Shown in pieces: positions 1-12,458 of a DNA stretch of 64,000 nt. The position numbers were made by a program, and so were the translations under genes. Every line of letters starts with the position of its first letter. Within the stretch, counting starts at the first letter, position 1. Origin of the DNA: Buxus sempervirens (Eukaryota; Streptophyta; Magnoliopsida; Buxales; Buxaceae); contig OX387186.1 of NCBI GenBank assembly GCA_947561395.2, forward strand, positions 6,168,835 to 6,232,834, read 5' to 3'. Under the pieces are notes generated by a model. The model was not told where the DNA came from and ran no database searches. It saw only the letters and a program-made list of their open reading frames with translations.

Positions 1-46
1 GGGGTCCCAATGATCAGTTGTTATTTTTCTCCAACCCAGGCTTGCT

Positions 47-240
47 TTAACGGGACGAGCCGGCACGATCTAGGCACGTTTAGGGCGTGCTAGATGGGCC
101 GTGGGTCGAGCGTGCCGTGTGCCCGACGGGCCGCTGCACGCTCGACCCATCGGCCATATACCGCAGCACGGCCCAGCCCGCAGCACGCCCGGGGCTGGGC
201 CGTGCTGTGCCGAGCCCACCGCCAGTCAAATAGGCGAGAC
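47..240. repeat. GC-rich low-complexity stretch, probable transposon debris
   Basis: A GC-rich island in AT-rich surroundings, built from repeated variants of GGGCCGTG, CGGCACG and their complements. Shorter stretches of similar character occur near 12850-12960 and 13740-13870. Sequence like this is common at the ends of non-autonomous plant DNA transposons, but I see no clear terminal repeat or target duplication. No credible gene is present. Confidence 0.3.
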
Positions 241-619
241 CCAATTTTTTATAAAAAAATCAAGGAAAATACGAAAAAAAATTTTGAAAAATATGTTTAT
301 TATTCACAAAATTGTCTTACACATAATGAGATAGATTTTGCTCAAAAATGTAAATAAATTAATTATTATAAGTACAACTTTGCAAATAATACAGAATACA
401 CTTGACAAATAATACTGCATCACTATAGTATGAGCACATCCCGACTAGGTTGGCACCCACTCATCTATTTTTCATTTGCAGTTTAAAAAAAAAGATAGTA
501 AAGTTCCTAATGCTTGAACCAAACATTTATTGGAAAAAATATAAAATTCATAATTCCATGCAAATCCTAAATAATTCTTTGACATTGCTAATCCTAATAA
601 CAAGCAAATCCTAAACATG
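241..619. other. AT-rich non-coding stretch
   Basis: No gene is visible. From about 556 to 632 the motif caaatccta or gctaatcct recurs several times just upstream of the LINE remnant. The rest is featureless AT-rich DNA. Confidence 0.4.
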
Positions 620-2550
620 CATTGCTAATCCTGACGGCAAAATGACAAATGCTCTCTTTTCTGAGATAAATGACAGAATTAGTAAGAGACTTGCTAACTG
701 GAAAGCAAGACTCCTTACACAGGCTGGTAGATCTACCTTAATCAATTCTGTCATTATGGGCATGTCCCTTCACCTAATGTCTTGTATTAAATTACCCAAC
801 AAAACTATGGAATGGATTGAAAAGGAGTGTAGGAAATTTCTTTGGGCCAAGCCAAATAAAGATAAGACTCTTCATACTATTAGTTGGGACAAGATATGTA
901 GACCTAAGCAAGCTCGGGGGCTTAACATACAAAAATCTGAAAAAATTCAATGAAGCCCTTCTTGCAAAAAAAGCTTGGGAGCTCATGGCTTATGAGGACA
1001 AGTTCTGGTCTTCCCACTTCAAAGCTAAACATTTTTGGAACAAGAACTTTCTGGAGAGTGGTAAAAAGAGGTTTGATTCCCTTGTTTGGAGACATCTACA
1101 TGATACTAAGAACTTAATTAGAAGGGGCATGGGATGGAAGGTGGCTAATGGTACTTCAATCAGCATCAATGACACTAGTTGGATTCCTTTCATAGAGAAC
1201 CAATCCATTGAACCAAACCTCATTGAAATCAGCAACATTGAAACAGTGGCTGATCTGGTTAATCCTGAAACAAACCAATGGGACTTCAACATATTGAAGA
1301 AGGTGTAGTCTGAGCAGATAATAAACATCATTAAGACTGTTTACTTGCATCCATCCAATGCTAATGATAGCCCTATATGGAAAGCTGGTCAGTCAGGTAT
1401 TTTTTCGGTTAAATCTGCTTATGATTTGCTAACTAACAGAGGTGACATGCAGGTCAATCACAAGTGGAAGAAAATCTGAAAACTTGCCTGTCCACAAAAA
1501 ATAAGGTTTTTCGTGTGGAAATGCATGCAAGGGGGTCTCGCCACTGGTGATTTATTGCATCAAAGGCTCCAAGCCCTCATCCAAGAGTGCTTCCTATGCA
1601 AAGCAGCAGCTGATAGTACCATTCACTTATTTACTGAATGTCCTTTTACTAGAGCATTATTGTTTGCTTCAACAGGGGTAAGGTTAGATGGATTTGAATC
1701 TAATGGAAACATGCTTGACTGGTGGTTTTGTCGTGTACAGGAAAAGCAAGGTGAAGGCCTACCAATCCCGTTGTGGGCTAACTTAAGTTGGACTGTTTGC
1801 AAAGCAAGGAATGAGGTTGTCTTCGATGGTAAAATTCCAAATATTCAACTGAACATGGCTGTTTTTAACTCCTTGCAGGAAGACTCTAGGTTGCTGAAGG
1901 AGAATAGTGGAAGAGAAACACAGACTAGGGAGGAGATAATTCAGTGGAGGAGGCCGACTAACACTCCATACAAGATTAATGTTGATGGGGCATTGAGAGG
2001 GAACCCGGGAGCAGCTGCATGTGGAGTAATCTGCAGAGATCAAGAAGGGAGATTCATGGCAACTGAAGCATGGAACATTGGATGGACAACAGCAACAGTA
2101 GCTGAAGCACATGGAACTTTAAGGGCATGAAGTTGGCAAAGATTCTGGGACTTCATTGCATCAAGATAGAGACTGACTCGATGATCCTAACTCAGTTTAT
2201 GAACCTTGGTGGAGCTACTATTCCGTGGACTATTGAAAGCATATCTCTGAAGCTAAGATTCTCAGAGAAAGCTTTGAAGTTTGCAACATTAACCACACCT
2301 ACAGAGAAGGCAATGAAGTTTGCAACATTAACCACACCTACAGAGAAGGCAATGCAGCAGCGGACCGCTTGGCTAATCATGCCATTGATGAATTTTCGTG
2401 CCTTTGGATCAATAGAAGCCCAATGTTTTTAAACTCAACTTTGTATGCAGATCAATTATGTGCTACCGGTGTACGCAGGTTTAATTAATACTATATAATC
2501 TTTTCACACCAAAAAAAATACTATATAATCTTTTCACACCAAAAAAAAAG
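620..2550 (+). pseudogene. 5'-truncated, frameshifted LINE (RT C-terminus, zf-RVT, RNase H)
   Basis: Remnant of a plant non-LTR retrotransposon ORF2. It opens at 642 within the end of the reverse-transcriptase region (RLANWKARLLTQAGRSTLI and FLWAKPNKDKTLHTISWDKI are typical). It shifts frame near 930, has a stop at 1306-1308 and another near 1480, then continues through a zinc-binding RT-associated segment (about 1390-1690, with CFLC and STIHLFTECPF). It ends in an RNase H domain (KINVDGALRGNPGAAACGVI from about 1972) that shifts frame again near 2127. Two duplications lie near the 3' end: an in-frame 39-bp repeat (copies near 2281 and 2320) and a 30-bp repeat of the A-rich tail (2491 and 2521). 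The upstream endonuclease and RT core are absent. No clean target duplication was found. It is a dead copy. Confidence 0.85.
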
Positions 2551-2865
2551 AAAAGCTACTGATCAGGATCAGTTTCTCAGTCCTCTTTGAAGCAGGATTC
2601 TGGTAATGCTTTCATGGTGTCTTGTGGGGTCAATGCAAGAGAAGGACGATGGTCGGCAAACAAGGTTGTCCTTTTTCATGTCTGTATTTTGAATTAAATA
2701 ATAATTCCCCATGCTCCTTTATGTTTGGTTCCGTTCGTTGTCATGTAAGGGGTCGCAGATTCCCAAACTCCGACTTCTGCCTATTGTTTCTAGCTCGTTA
2801 ACGCATCTCTTCCCATTTCATCTTCTGGGGTTCTTGCGATCGTCCTCCTTGTCTTCTTCTCTGCC
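2551..2865 (+). promoter_or_regulatory. Upstream region and 5'UTR of the aminotransferase gene
   Basis: The interval between the LINE tail and the start codon at 2866. It becomes pyrimidine-rich towards the ATG, as plant 5'UTRs often do. No TATA box stands out. An overlapping frame is open from 2711, but it does not continue into the conserved protein and is probably not coding. Confidence 0.35.
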
Positions 2866-5462
2866 ATGGATAGCTGCAACTCAGTTCCTGATCAAAAAAC
2901 AGGTAAATCCACTTACTATCTGCTTCCTTTTGTGTTTTTTTTCTTAATTATAAATCCTGGCTGCTGAATTCATATAACGCTCTGTTGTGTTGACGGTTGT
3001 TCTGAAGATGGGATTGCATCGGAGGTCGATAATGGTAGCGAGTTTCGGGTTCCTGTTTACTCATCATCGTCAGAGGTGATAACCCCATGATTTTGAGTGC
3101 AGATCGGATGTAGGTAGCTTGGTGGTACGGACAGGTGCAGATCGCCCCATATTGGGCTTGTGTTTACTGTTTACCAGAGAAACGGAGACGGCAAGCTCTG
3201 CTGTTTTCGTTTGTTTTCTATCTTTTCCGAGTTCCCGCTACGTTTCGGCCGTGAATCGGCTTCTCTGATTTTCTGTAGTTCCTCAGTTCCGGCCACCAAC
3301 GTTTGCTCTCTGATGTTTGCCTGATTCTGATAATCTGAAACTAAACTCATTCGAAGATTATCTCTCATCCATGACGATGAAATTACAATCTATTCTGTTT
3401 TGGCCATCGCACCGTCTCGTTGAAATTTTCTGCCGATCACTCATTCTCTTCCATTTTCCGGTGCAATCACCAAAATCCGGCGGTTGATGACCCATGTCAG
3501 GCATGAAACCTCCTCCATAAACCCAATCCCAACCTCCATATGCTGTCAGGCGTCCATGAAATGTCAAGCGACGTGACTGTACGATAATACTCTGTTTTAG
3601 GGGAACTTCTGATATAGGAGCTGAACATCCTCTCCAAACCTAGCCACAACCTCAGAGATCGTTTCTCGACCTCCTGAATCATTAAAAACTTCAAAATCAC
3701 CCGAGCCTCTGTTTCAGTCATTTTATTTTGTTCTTTCAAGAGGGAAAAACGAAAACGGCATAAGCACAAGCGATGTGTTAGTTTGATGACCAGCAGCTAC
3801 CTACCGGAATTCGATCTGCACTCCTTGATTTTTTCTGCAACTGATTCTGATGGTAATGAGCATTGTAAGGTTTATAACTAACACACTACACAACCCCTGT
3901 TTTATTTTTTCCTCTCCTGTTCAATCAGTTGCTTAAAAAGCTTCAAGAAAATTGGAGTTCAGGGAAGAAACAACCTTACCCAGCAATGTATTCCAGTGTT
4001 TTTGGGGGAATTACTCTTGATCCTGCTATGATGGTTATTCCAATTGACGATCATATGGTACATCGTGGACATGGTGTCTTCGATACAGCAATCATTCTCA
4101 ATGGGTACGCATAAAGTTCTTCTCCACATTTGAAGTGTAAAATGGATAATGGCTGCAAATTTTGGGACACCTTTAAATTTCTGATGCAAAGCACCTTTAA
4201 TTCTTGTAATATTTAAAAGCATACCAGAACACTAGATCCAGTTATAATTAGAACCCAATGGAGAGCAGAGCTTCAAATTTGATGCCAAACCCCTTTTAAG
4301 CTTGTTAACTTCAGTAAGCAAAACAGCATAATCAATCCAAACATTCTCTGACTCAAATTAGATTGTCTACATATATGTTAAATGTATGCTAATCCATGCT
4401 TTTCCTTTCTGAAATGTTGCTTGAGTTGGATCAGATGATATGTGATGTGATTGTCCGAAGGGAGATGGGTTTTAAGTATGCAGATTATAGAATCAAAATT
4501 ACATTTATTCTTTTCTGATCGATGAGCTAGTTGTGTTACATAGGTACCTGTATGAATTGGATGTTCACCTGGACCGATTCTTGAGATCAGCATCTAAAGC
4601 AAAGATATCTTCTCCTTTTCCCCAATCAACTCTGCGAGACATTCTTGTCCAACTGACAGCGGCATCACAGTGCAGGAAAGGCACTCTAAGGTACTGGTTG
4701 AGTGCAGGCCCAGGAAATTTCTTGCTCTCACCTGCAGGCTGCCCAACTTCTGCATTCTATGCTGTAGTCATTGATGAAGACTTTTACCAGTGTAAAGAAG
4801 GTGTGAAGGTGATAACATCCACTATACCCATGAAGTCACCTCTGTTTGCGACCATGAAGAATGTAAACTACCTCCCAAATGTCCTCTCAATAATGGAAGC
4901 CGAAGCAAAGGGAGCATTCGCATCCATTTGGATTGATGAGCAAGGCTATATTGCAGAGGGACCAAATGTGAATGTGGCTTTTATAACCCAGAATAAGGAG
5001 CTCGTCCTGCCATCTTTTGACAAGATTCTCAGTGGATGCACTGCAAGAAGGCTTCTTGAACTAGCACCCAAGCTGGTTGAGCAGGGCCTTCTTAAGAGTG
5101 TTAAAAACACAGATCTTACAGTAGAAGAAGCAAAAGGTGCAGCAGAGATGATGTATGTGGGAAGTACACTTCCTTTGTTGCCGATTATAATGTGGGATCA
5201 ACAACTCATTGGAGATGGTAAAAAACTAAACTGAAGTTTTATACCAAATGAGTAATGTCATTCTATTAATACTGGATAGGCCTGTCAAACATACTTGATC
5301 GACTAATCACCCATTGCTAAGATGACATCTTCTCACTGGTCTTCATTATTTTGAGTTGTTGCAGGGAATGTGGGAGAACTTACAATGGCACTTTCAGATC
5401 TTCTTTGGGATGACATGGTAGCAGGCCCTGAATCACAGAGGCTGTGTGTCCCCTATGTGTAG
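2866..5462 (+). CDS. Class IV PLP-dependent aminotransferase (D-amino-acid / branched-chain aminotransferase-like)
   Basis: Five exons: 2866-2902, 3008-3075, 3929-4104, 4544-5217 and 5365-5462, all GT-AG, giving 350 aa. The start was chosen because ATG 2866 opens a short exon (MDSCNSVPDQKT) whose phase carries through exons 2 and 3. The protein belongs to fold-type IV PLP enzymes. HRGHGVFDTAI (exon 3) is the substrate and cofactor pocket segment, and Lys199 in the ATMKNVNYLPN motif is the expected Schiff-base lysine. EGPNVNVAF and ILSGCTARRLLELA match the phosphate-binding part. Known plant members act on D-amino acids or as aminodeoxychorismate lyase in folate synthesis. The chloroplast member has a long transit peptide, but here the N-terminus is short and acidic, so a cytosolic location is more likely. 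The exact substrate cannot be read from the sequence. It is convergent with Di19. Confidence 0.9.
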
Positions 5463-5636
5463 GAATTTTAGATTGACTGAATCAAAGGAGGCTCTCTTCA
5501 TGCATGATAATGTCTTCCTCATGGCTATACGTTCAACGGGTTCTGGGTTCTGGGTTCTGGGTTCTTGTAGGTGGTTTGTTCGTATTCTTGCCTTTGGATG
5601 CTCAGATTATAGCCAATGATGGGGATGATGGTATTG

Positions 5637-5642
5637 AATAAA
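5637..5642 (+). terminator. Polyadenylation signal AATAAA of the aminotransferase gene
   Basis: A canonical AATAAA lies 175 bp after the stop codon, with T-rich DNA just downstream. It probably marks the transcript end near 5660. Confidence 0.5.
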
Positions 5643-5662
5643 ACATGGAAAGAGCCAACTTT

Positions 5663-6410
5663 TTTTTGTCTCAAATTTTATTCTGTTTAATGTTCTTGTT
5701 CAATCGAATCATGCCTTTTCAATGGATTAGCTACTTTTGTTTCACCTCTCTTCCTTTTATTACTTGGTGTCTGAATAATATTGTTATTTAGTTGAGCTAC
5801 TACAGCTCTTTCTGCAGTTCTTTATCTTATGATCCAACTATTGAACAAAATTTTTACAGCAAAACCCTGATGGGAAGGTGCTATGATTTGATGTGCTTTG
5901 AAGACTAAAATCTTTTAAATAGGTTTGAGAGGATTAACCTACCAGAATCAAATAAAAGCTTGGATGGGATTCCAATGGGGTTTTGCTGGGTTTGTTTGAG
6001 TGACTATTTGCGTTGTTAAATAAGCTCAGCATCCCACAAGAAAGCTTGCAAACCCGGAATCCGTAATGGCAGTTTGGTTTCAATTCCCTTTTTATTAGTA
6101 AAACAACATTAAACATGGTATTATCTAAATATAGAATAGTTGAAATTTTGTGAAGAAGCATTAAGATGGTCAAGCCTAGGACAACAGTAGACCATTCACT
6201 TCTTCAGTAGCATATATATGGTCAAAGAAACAGCAGGAATGTATGGGATAGTCCCATCATCCATCATGCTGCTGCTCCAATAAACATACAAAAGCAGGTT
6301 TTGGGATATTTCATGATATCCTGCACCTAATAACCATTAGGACCCCAAAATTGCTTCTTATCAAGACTACCGAGTACCTCACATTTGTTTGCAAGGTTCG
6401 CATGCTTCGA
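5663..6410. other. Convergent intergenic region, mostly 3' flanks
   Basis: Lies between the aminotransferase end and the Di19 stop. The minus-strand AATAAA at 6091-6096 could end the Di19 transcript about 315 bp after its stop. No gene is visible. Confidence 0.4.
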
Positions 6411-9400
6411 CTAGTTTCCAAGCAGGGCAGAAAGAAGCATATCTTGCACAAAACCTGCTCTCACAGTCGCCTGTCTCATCTTCTTTTCCCTCTCTTCATG
6501 GGTCAATGAAGAATCAAAACTGCAAGGAAAGAAACAATCTTAAGATTCTGACTCCAAATGAGGATGACTAAAGGGGCCTCTACATTTATCAATTGGATGG
6601 ACAGAGCAGTATATGTTTATTCACCATTAAAAAGTGAACGACTCTTGATTGTCAACAGTTTTGGGCAAAAATACATGTAAGAGATGGGGATATTTTACAT
6701 AATGTTAGCCATTCTGGTTAATCCTATATTAGATAAAACCAAGTAATATCATGAGATCTTCAATAGTGATAAACCTATTCCCAGCTTAGTTGGAGACAAA
6801 TGGTTAAAGCAGTAAATGATACTAAAAGCAAACTTATATAAGGGATCTTGACTGCGAGCAAAAGATTCATTTAGCAGAATCTTATTAAAAACATGAGTGC
6901 CATCATAAAAGGAAACCACGAGCCATTACCTTGATTTCCAAGTCTGTGTTGATGCAACATTCTTTATAGAAGAATCCTCCGGACTAGAGATCACAGATTT
7001 TGAAATTTCTTCTGCGTCAAATGATGGAAAGTTCAAAATAAGTGATGAGAGGAATGAATCTGTAACTCCATTAGATGCATTAGCATTGCTTGAACGATGT
7101 CCTCCACCCCCTAGAAGCACCTGCAGATGAGCCTCCCGAAGGTCCCGACCCAACAGAGACAGTGCCTGACTATTAGGAATAGCAACTCTTCGTAGCCTGC
7201 GACGCCGCTGCAGGTAATCATAAGTTAAAGGAAACAAAAATAGGATTATAATTTCAGTCATTAGACAGTAACCGAGGATATTAAAAATGATCCAAGAATA
7301 AAACAGTGGAAACTTATAGGAGAACAATTAGAGGCTTTTCAAGATAAACAAATGAAATAGGAAGCATATGATAAAGTTCTAAGATATTTAACCTAGAGGG
7401 TCTTGATAGAGAAAACAAATCAAGACCATACATAAGCGAAATTAAAGACGTGTAAGGAAGCATAATAGAGGTGAGAGAAATGATTTTATAGCAATAACAT
7501 ATTTTCATCCAGGCCAACTGTGATTTTCTATCATTTTTCTTTTTAATGGATTAACTAACTACTCGTTTCAAGAAAAGGTGTGTTGGTGTATGCCATTTAG
7601 AACCTATGTGCTTTTGGTGGACCAAATTGGAGAAAGAATAGATACAAAGAGTTGGGAAAAGATTCTTGGAATCAAAAAGTTCTAAAATAAGTCATATTAA
7701 GACTGAGTATACAAAGGATAACTTAGCACAACAATAGTAGATGTGAAGCAATTCTAAGAATAAAGAATCAAGAAATTCCTACAAGCAATTAATTTCAATT
7801 TTTCAGATCAATCACCCACAAAAGAGGAATACTGACTATGATATTACAAATAGGGTTCGATCGCTTTAAGTGGAGAGGCACTTCTAAAATATTATCTGAT
7901 TGACATTTTCTACTTTTAAACTTAAAGAAAAATTAATATAAGAAATGAAAATATCCAATAGTATCAAGGTGTTATCAATTACGGGATAAAGGAAAGTTAG
8001 TTAATATGATTTAAGAATGTAAGGCAAAGACTTAAGGAGGCAACTATAAGAAGGTTGGAGGCGATACTCAAGGATTTCAGAAGGCAAGAAGAAGACACAA
8101 AGTAAACTAGATGGAATCAATCAAAAAATATCTGAATACTCATAATCTGACTGAAGATATGATTTTTTGATGTTAGAATGAAGAAAAAGTGTTCACTTTA
8201 GTGACACAAAGTAGACGTGAAAGGCATTTTACTACTGTTGTTGATATAAAATATAACCAATCAACTGAATATGAGTGCTGCTTCAGAATATTTGAAGAGA
8301 CACAAAAATTATGTAATTCTATTTACTAAAAACCAAATATGAAAAGGATATCTTGAATAGGTGTCCATGTTGCAGTGTAATATGACTTAGCATGTCTCGT
8401 GAAACCTTAACAGAGCAAATGGGACAAACCTACAAGCAAAAGGAGAATATAGGTCATAACCTTAATATCAAGCATATGAAATACAAAATCTTGAACAATA
8501 AAAATTATGATCGAGACTAGAAACTGGCAATAGATATATAATCTTGCATAACCAAGCACATGTTGCATTTTTTGGGTTAGTGGCAATAACTACTTAAAAG
8601 GGAAAAGGTCATGCAAACAAAAGCAGCAGTATCCATAAATATTCCACCAACTGAGATGGAATAGTGTGTGAGTTTCACATTTTCCTTTTTTTTTCTTTTT
8701 TTCCCCCTTTCTAAACTAAATTGCAATTAACAAATCAGAACCTACATTTCTGTTCAGTAAGAATTAAGCAAATACATAGCAATTCCTGCACTGCTGCTAT
8801 TCTGACATACTAATTCTTGAATGAAACAGCATAAGCAATTTGTACCAACTGAAGCTACGACTGGTTCTTCTGCTGTCTGTTAAACATAGAAGAAAGAAAC
8901 TGAAATCATGGTTTTATAATAGCTATAATGATTATGCTATTTTGGAATATAACGTTGTAATATGATGATTGTTGTTTGTTATCTCTGTCATAGAGGCCAT
9001 TAGTCCATTATTTTGGTTGTTGAGAATATACACACTTTTACCAAAAAAAAAAAGAAATAAAGAGAATATAAACACACAAGTGTTTGCATGCTTCATTTCA
9101 TATTATACTTATTTAATAATTAAAAATGCAATATTTAATAAGAATATAAATATAAAATATTTCCCACTATTTCCGTCTTAACCATAAGAATTTGGTCTTT
9201 AATAAGGAATATTGCTTTAATCAGAAAATAAAGTAAAAAATTGCTATGGTCTATCAACTCTATCCATGCAAGGAAGAGGCTTTCTTCATCCTGAGATCAA
9301 ATCTAAGGCGGAACCAAAGGAACAGTAAGTCTGACCAAAAAAAACAGATTCTCTAGAGAATCTTCAGATATCAAAACCTAAGCTTAACAACACAGAGATA

Positions 9401-12400
9401 TTTGGTTATCAATATGGAAGCCAGAAATTTAAGAACTATATGGCAGTCTCTTGCAGCAACCAACAGAAAATGTTTGCCTGTACAATATTATGAAAAATTT
9501 TCGGCTGTTGCAATTGAGAAAGAGAGAGAGCTGTCTTGCTTTTGCAGAATTTAATTCTAGAAAGGGTTTGCTTAGCAAATCAAATAATAGAACTATTCTA
9601 ATTCAATTAAGCAATGATACCAAAGCATTTTCATTTAGCTCAAGACAACCAAATTAAATATGCATCAAGTAGATCAACTTAGTTGTGAATCTGAAATAGC
9701 TACTGCTACATATCTGCAAGGATTCAGATTTTGTAGACCTCAAACGGCACGCATTACTGGTTTTGTTATTAAAAAATCAATGTACATATTTTGAATCTAT
9801 GACGTACATATTTATCCAACATTATTCCTAAACATGGGCCACAGGACTACCTTTTAGAAATTACCATATATTTAGTCGTGCGAGAAATTTAGGGATATTA
9901 TAATTCTAGGGAAAATCAACCTTACAGTTTTCATTCACCCTTCTTTTCAGGGAAGTTCCAATAAAATGCTTATAATGCAACAGTAAGAAGAAATATTGAA
10001 GAATTATGGCAAATGGGTGAGCAAAATCAGCTTCCTAGCAACAAGGGATTCTTCAACTAAAGATATCACTCTATCAAAATCTGTTTCTACCTTTCCACTT
10101 GCCAATTTTCTAAGTCAATGCATCTTATAATTGTGCTACATTACTGTTGCAGTACTCTTTGGGAGTTCCACCCAGAAACCTAACATAGTACTCTCATTCT
10201 GCAAACAGGATGTCATAATATCACAGTTATCACAACAATTAGGGACTACATAAATGTTAGAATTAGCATTACCTACAACCTAAACAGAAAGAACAGAAAA
10301 CCAAAGGATAAGTTTAGGATTGGACCATGCCCCTATAGTGACCTTAAGTAAAATAAAATGGCGGAGCAAGACTCATACACTTACCCACAATGACTGGACA
10401 ATGGCGTCAACGAGACATCCAATAAAATATCCATACAGCCTATCAAATTTACCTGAGGGAATTTGAATCATCTGAGAACAAAGTTGCTAAATCAAAATAA
10501 TGTTACACAAGCATTTGTATGGTTCATTGAGCCAACTTATGTAATCAACTTCAAAACATCATTTTTTTTAGAATTGTTTACAATGTTTTATATCTTCATA
10601 AGATTTCACCTTCTTGTTGTGAGCTTCTATACTCCTCACCTATTTGCTAACTACACAACCAAAGCACAACATCTTTAATTATTCAGGCTCACCCATCTTT
10701 GTTTAAAGGCTTCACACAGCCCTAGAGACTTGAGAGCAAGAATTATGGAGAACAGCTGCTACAAGAAATCTGCCCGAAAAAAGGGTTTTTAGGGGGGCCA
10801 TCTCATCATAGATAATAAATCCACAACTTTTGAAAGCATACACTAAGTAAAGATTATCGCTAAAGTTGGCATGTCTTTCCAATGATCCAATATTGACCTT
10901 GATAACTGTATCAATCACCATAATGATAAAAAGATAACACATATAACACTTACTCAAGCTTGCCCTTCCTAGGTAAGGGTGAATCACTTAGGATCAGATA
11001 AAACATAGCATCCACATAAAGAATACCCTGGACTCACGATCCCCTGATGTCCTAAACATTTCATACTCCTGCTACCGTTAATCAATCAGCAGCTTCAGGG
11101 AAAACAAGATTTCTTAGTATACCATTCTTGAGGACCTAATTATATCCCACTGACGACACCCATGAGGAACCTGTGTTTCTATTCCAGAGAATTAGGCAGC
11201 TCAAAATGACTTCATCTGAGATTTATCTTCACGGACTACTTGTTATATCTTCAGCAATTTCAAATTCCAATGTTATAGCAGCCAATGAAGAATTCTTTTT
11301 GGTTCTGTTACACAACCCCCTCAATTCTACCAACTACTAAATATATCAAATAACACTATGGAATAAGATTCAGAACAAGAAATCTAATAACATTTTACAG
11401 TTTGACTGACCCCAACAAGTGTAAAAAATGTTCCACTCACTATATGAAATGCAAGCCAACTTTCCAACAGGGTATCAAGAATCAGCAGAAAGAGTGCATC
11501 TTTAACATCTCCATAGCCATCGGTAACATTTAAGACTGACCCATTAACCTTGATTGATTCTATGAAATGAACTAAAACACCATCACTTCAACCAGTAAGC
11601 TTGATACTGTCCCAGGAACATCATTAACCCCATCAAATCCCTTACCGATAGTCTGATCAATCTATTTACAATGTTAACTTGTAATAACTAATCAAAAAGT
11701 GTTCCCAGAAAAAAAAAAAGGAAAAGAAAAGCCATGACGATCAGCAAGAAGATGAAACTGTTGGTCTCCCAACGTATCAAAAAGGGGAAACATTGTGACC
11801 ATGCATTTGTCCTAAACAAGCAAATCCCATAACAGCAGCCTTTTTCCGGGAGCCAAAGAAGGCAAATAGAAAACTGAAGCTTGCGGAAAAACTTCTATAT
11901 TTGATTTTCACAAACACAGAAAATTTATTTATTTCTATACATTCAAAACCGACATATCCACCGCAGCACATTAAAAAAACACAAATTATGGCAGCTTTTA
12001 TAACAGAAAGTAAATCAGACATCGTACCTGTAATTACTACGACTGATCAAACGAAACATCGAAAAAAAAACAGAACTTGATTCGTCAAAAAGAGACATAA
12101 ATATGAACAAAAGAAGCAAGCATTTCACAAGGAAAACAACTTACGGAGACTTTGGATTCGAAGGGGTGCTCGTCTTCAAGATGCGAACAAAGAGAGGCGA
12201 TATCGTAATCTTCAAAGCAATAAGGGCAAGGAAAATCGGGACGAACCTCCTCTTCCACCTCGATATCATCGATGCACGACCGATCTAGTGATCACGACTC
12301 AGAAAAATCAATTCTTAACGGATAACATCAAATCAAAGAAAGGGGAATAGGGCAAACAGAGTGCAAGGCAACAAACCTGATTGCGAGCTTTGTTGGTGCT

Positions 12401-12458
12401 GCAACGTGTACTGGCGTTTAGCAGCAGCAAGGCGGGATGCCCACAGATCGGAATCCAT
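6411..12458 (-). CDS. Di19: Dehydration-induced 19 (Di19) family double zinc-finger protein
   Basis: Five exons on the minus strand: 12458-12377, 12284-12145, 8429-8352, 7213-6930 and 6519-6411, giving 230 aa, the usual size for the family. The N-terminus MDSDLWASRLAAAKRQYTLQ is typical. Two zinc fingers follow: C47/C50/H62/H67 and C76/C79/H90/H95, the second ending ITLQHGHLFK. Next come the basic patch RRRRLRR (103-109, a likely nuclear signal), AIPNSQALSLLGRDLREAHL, and the conserved C-terminal EEREKKMRQATVRAGFVQDM. Family members are nuclear, drought- and salt-responsive, and substrates of calcium-dependent kinases; some act as transcription factors. That is family knowledge, not visible here. 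Introns 1, 2 and 4 are GT-AG. Intron 3 (7214-8351) starts ATATCC and ends AC, and only those junctions give the uninterrupted HLFK-LQRRRRLRR sequence. Intron 2 is 3.7 kb. Confidence 0.95.
7214..8351 (-). other. AT-AC (U12-type) intron of Di19
   Basis: On the minus strand the exon ends ...TTCAAG and the intron opens ATATCCTTTT, matching the U12 donor consensus. The 3' end reads TTTCCTTTAACTTATGATTAC, with a U12-like branch site about 11 nt before the terminal AC. These borders join HLFK directly to LQRRRRLRR, the family-conserved order. A GT donor 18 nt further on plus the nearby CAG would instead insert ISFSYL and drop LQ. The intron is 1138 bp. Confidence 0.85.
8430..12144 (-). other. Large (3.7 kb) intron 2 of Di19
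   Basis: AT-rich, with scattered short ORFs that have no conserved content. I see no transposon ends, RNA gene or hidden exon. It uses a GTAAGT donor and a CTTGTAG acceptor. Confidence 0.6.

Noticed and set aside
2711..2947. Open frame upstream of and overlapping aminotransferase exon 1
   Set aside because: It runs through the donor at 2903 into the intron; the conserved protein uses ATG 2866 in another frame, which splices cleanly.
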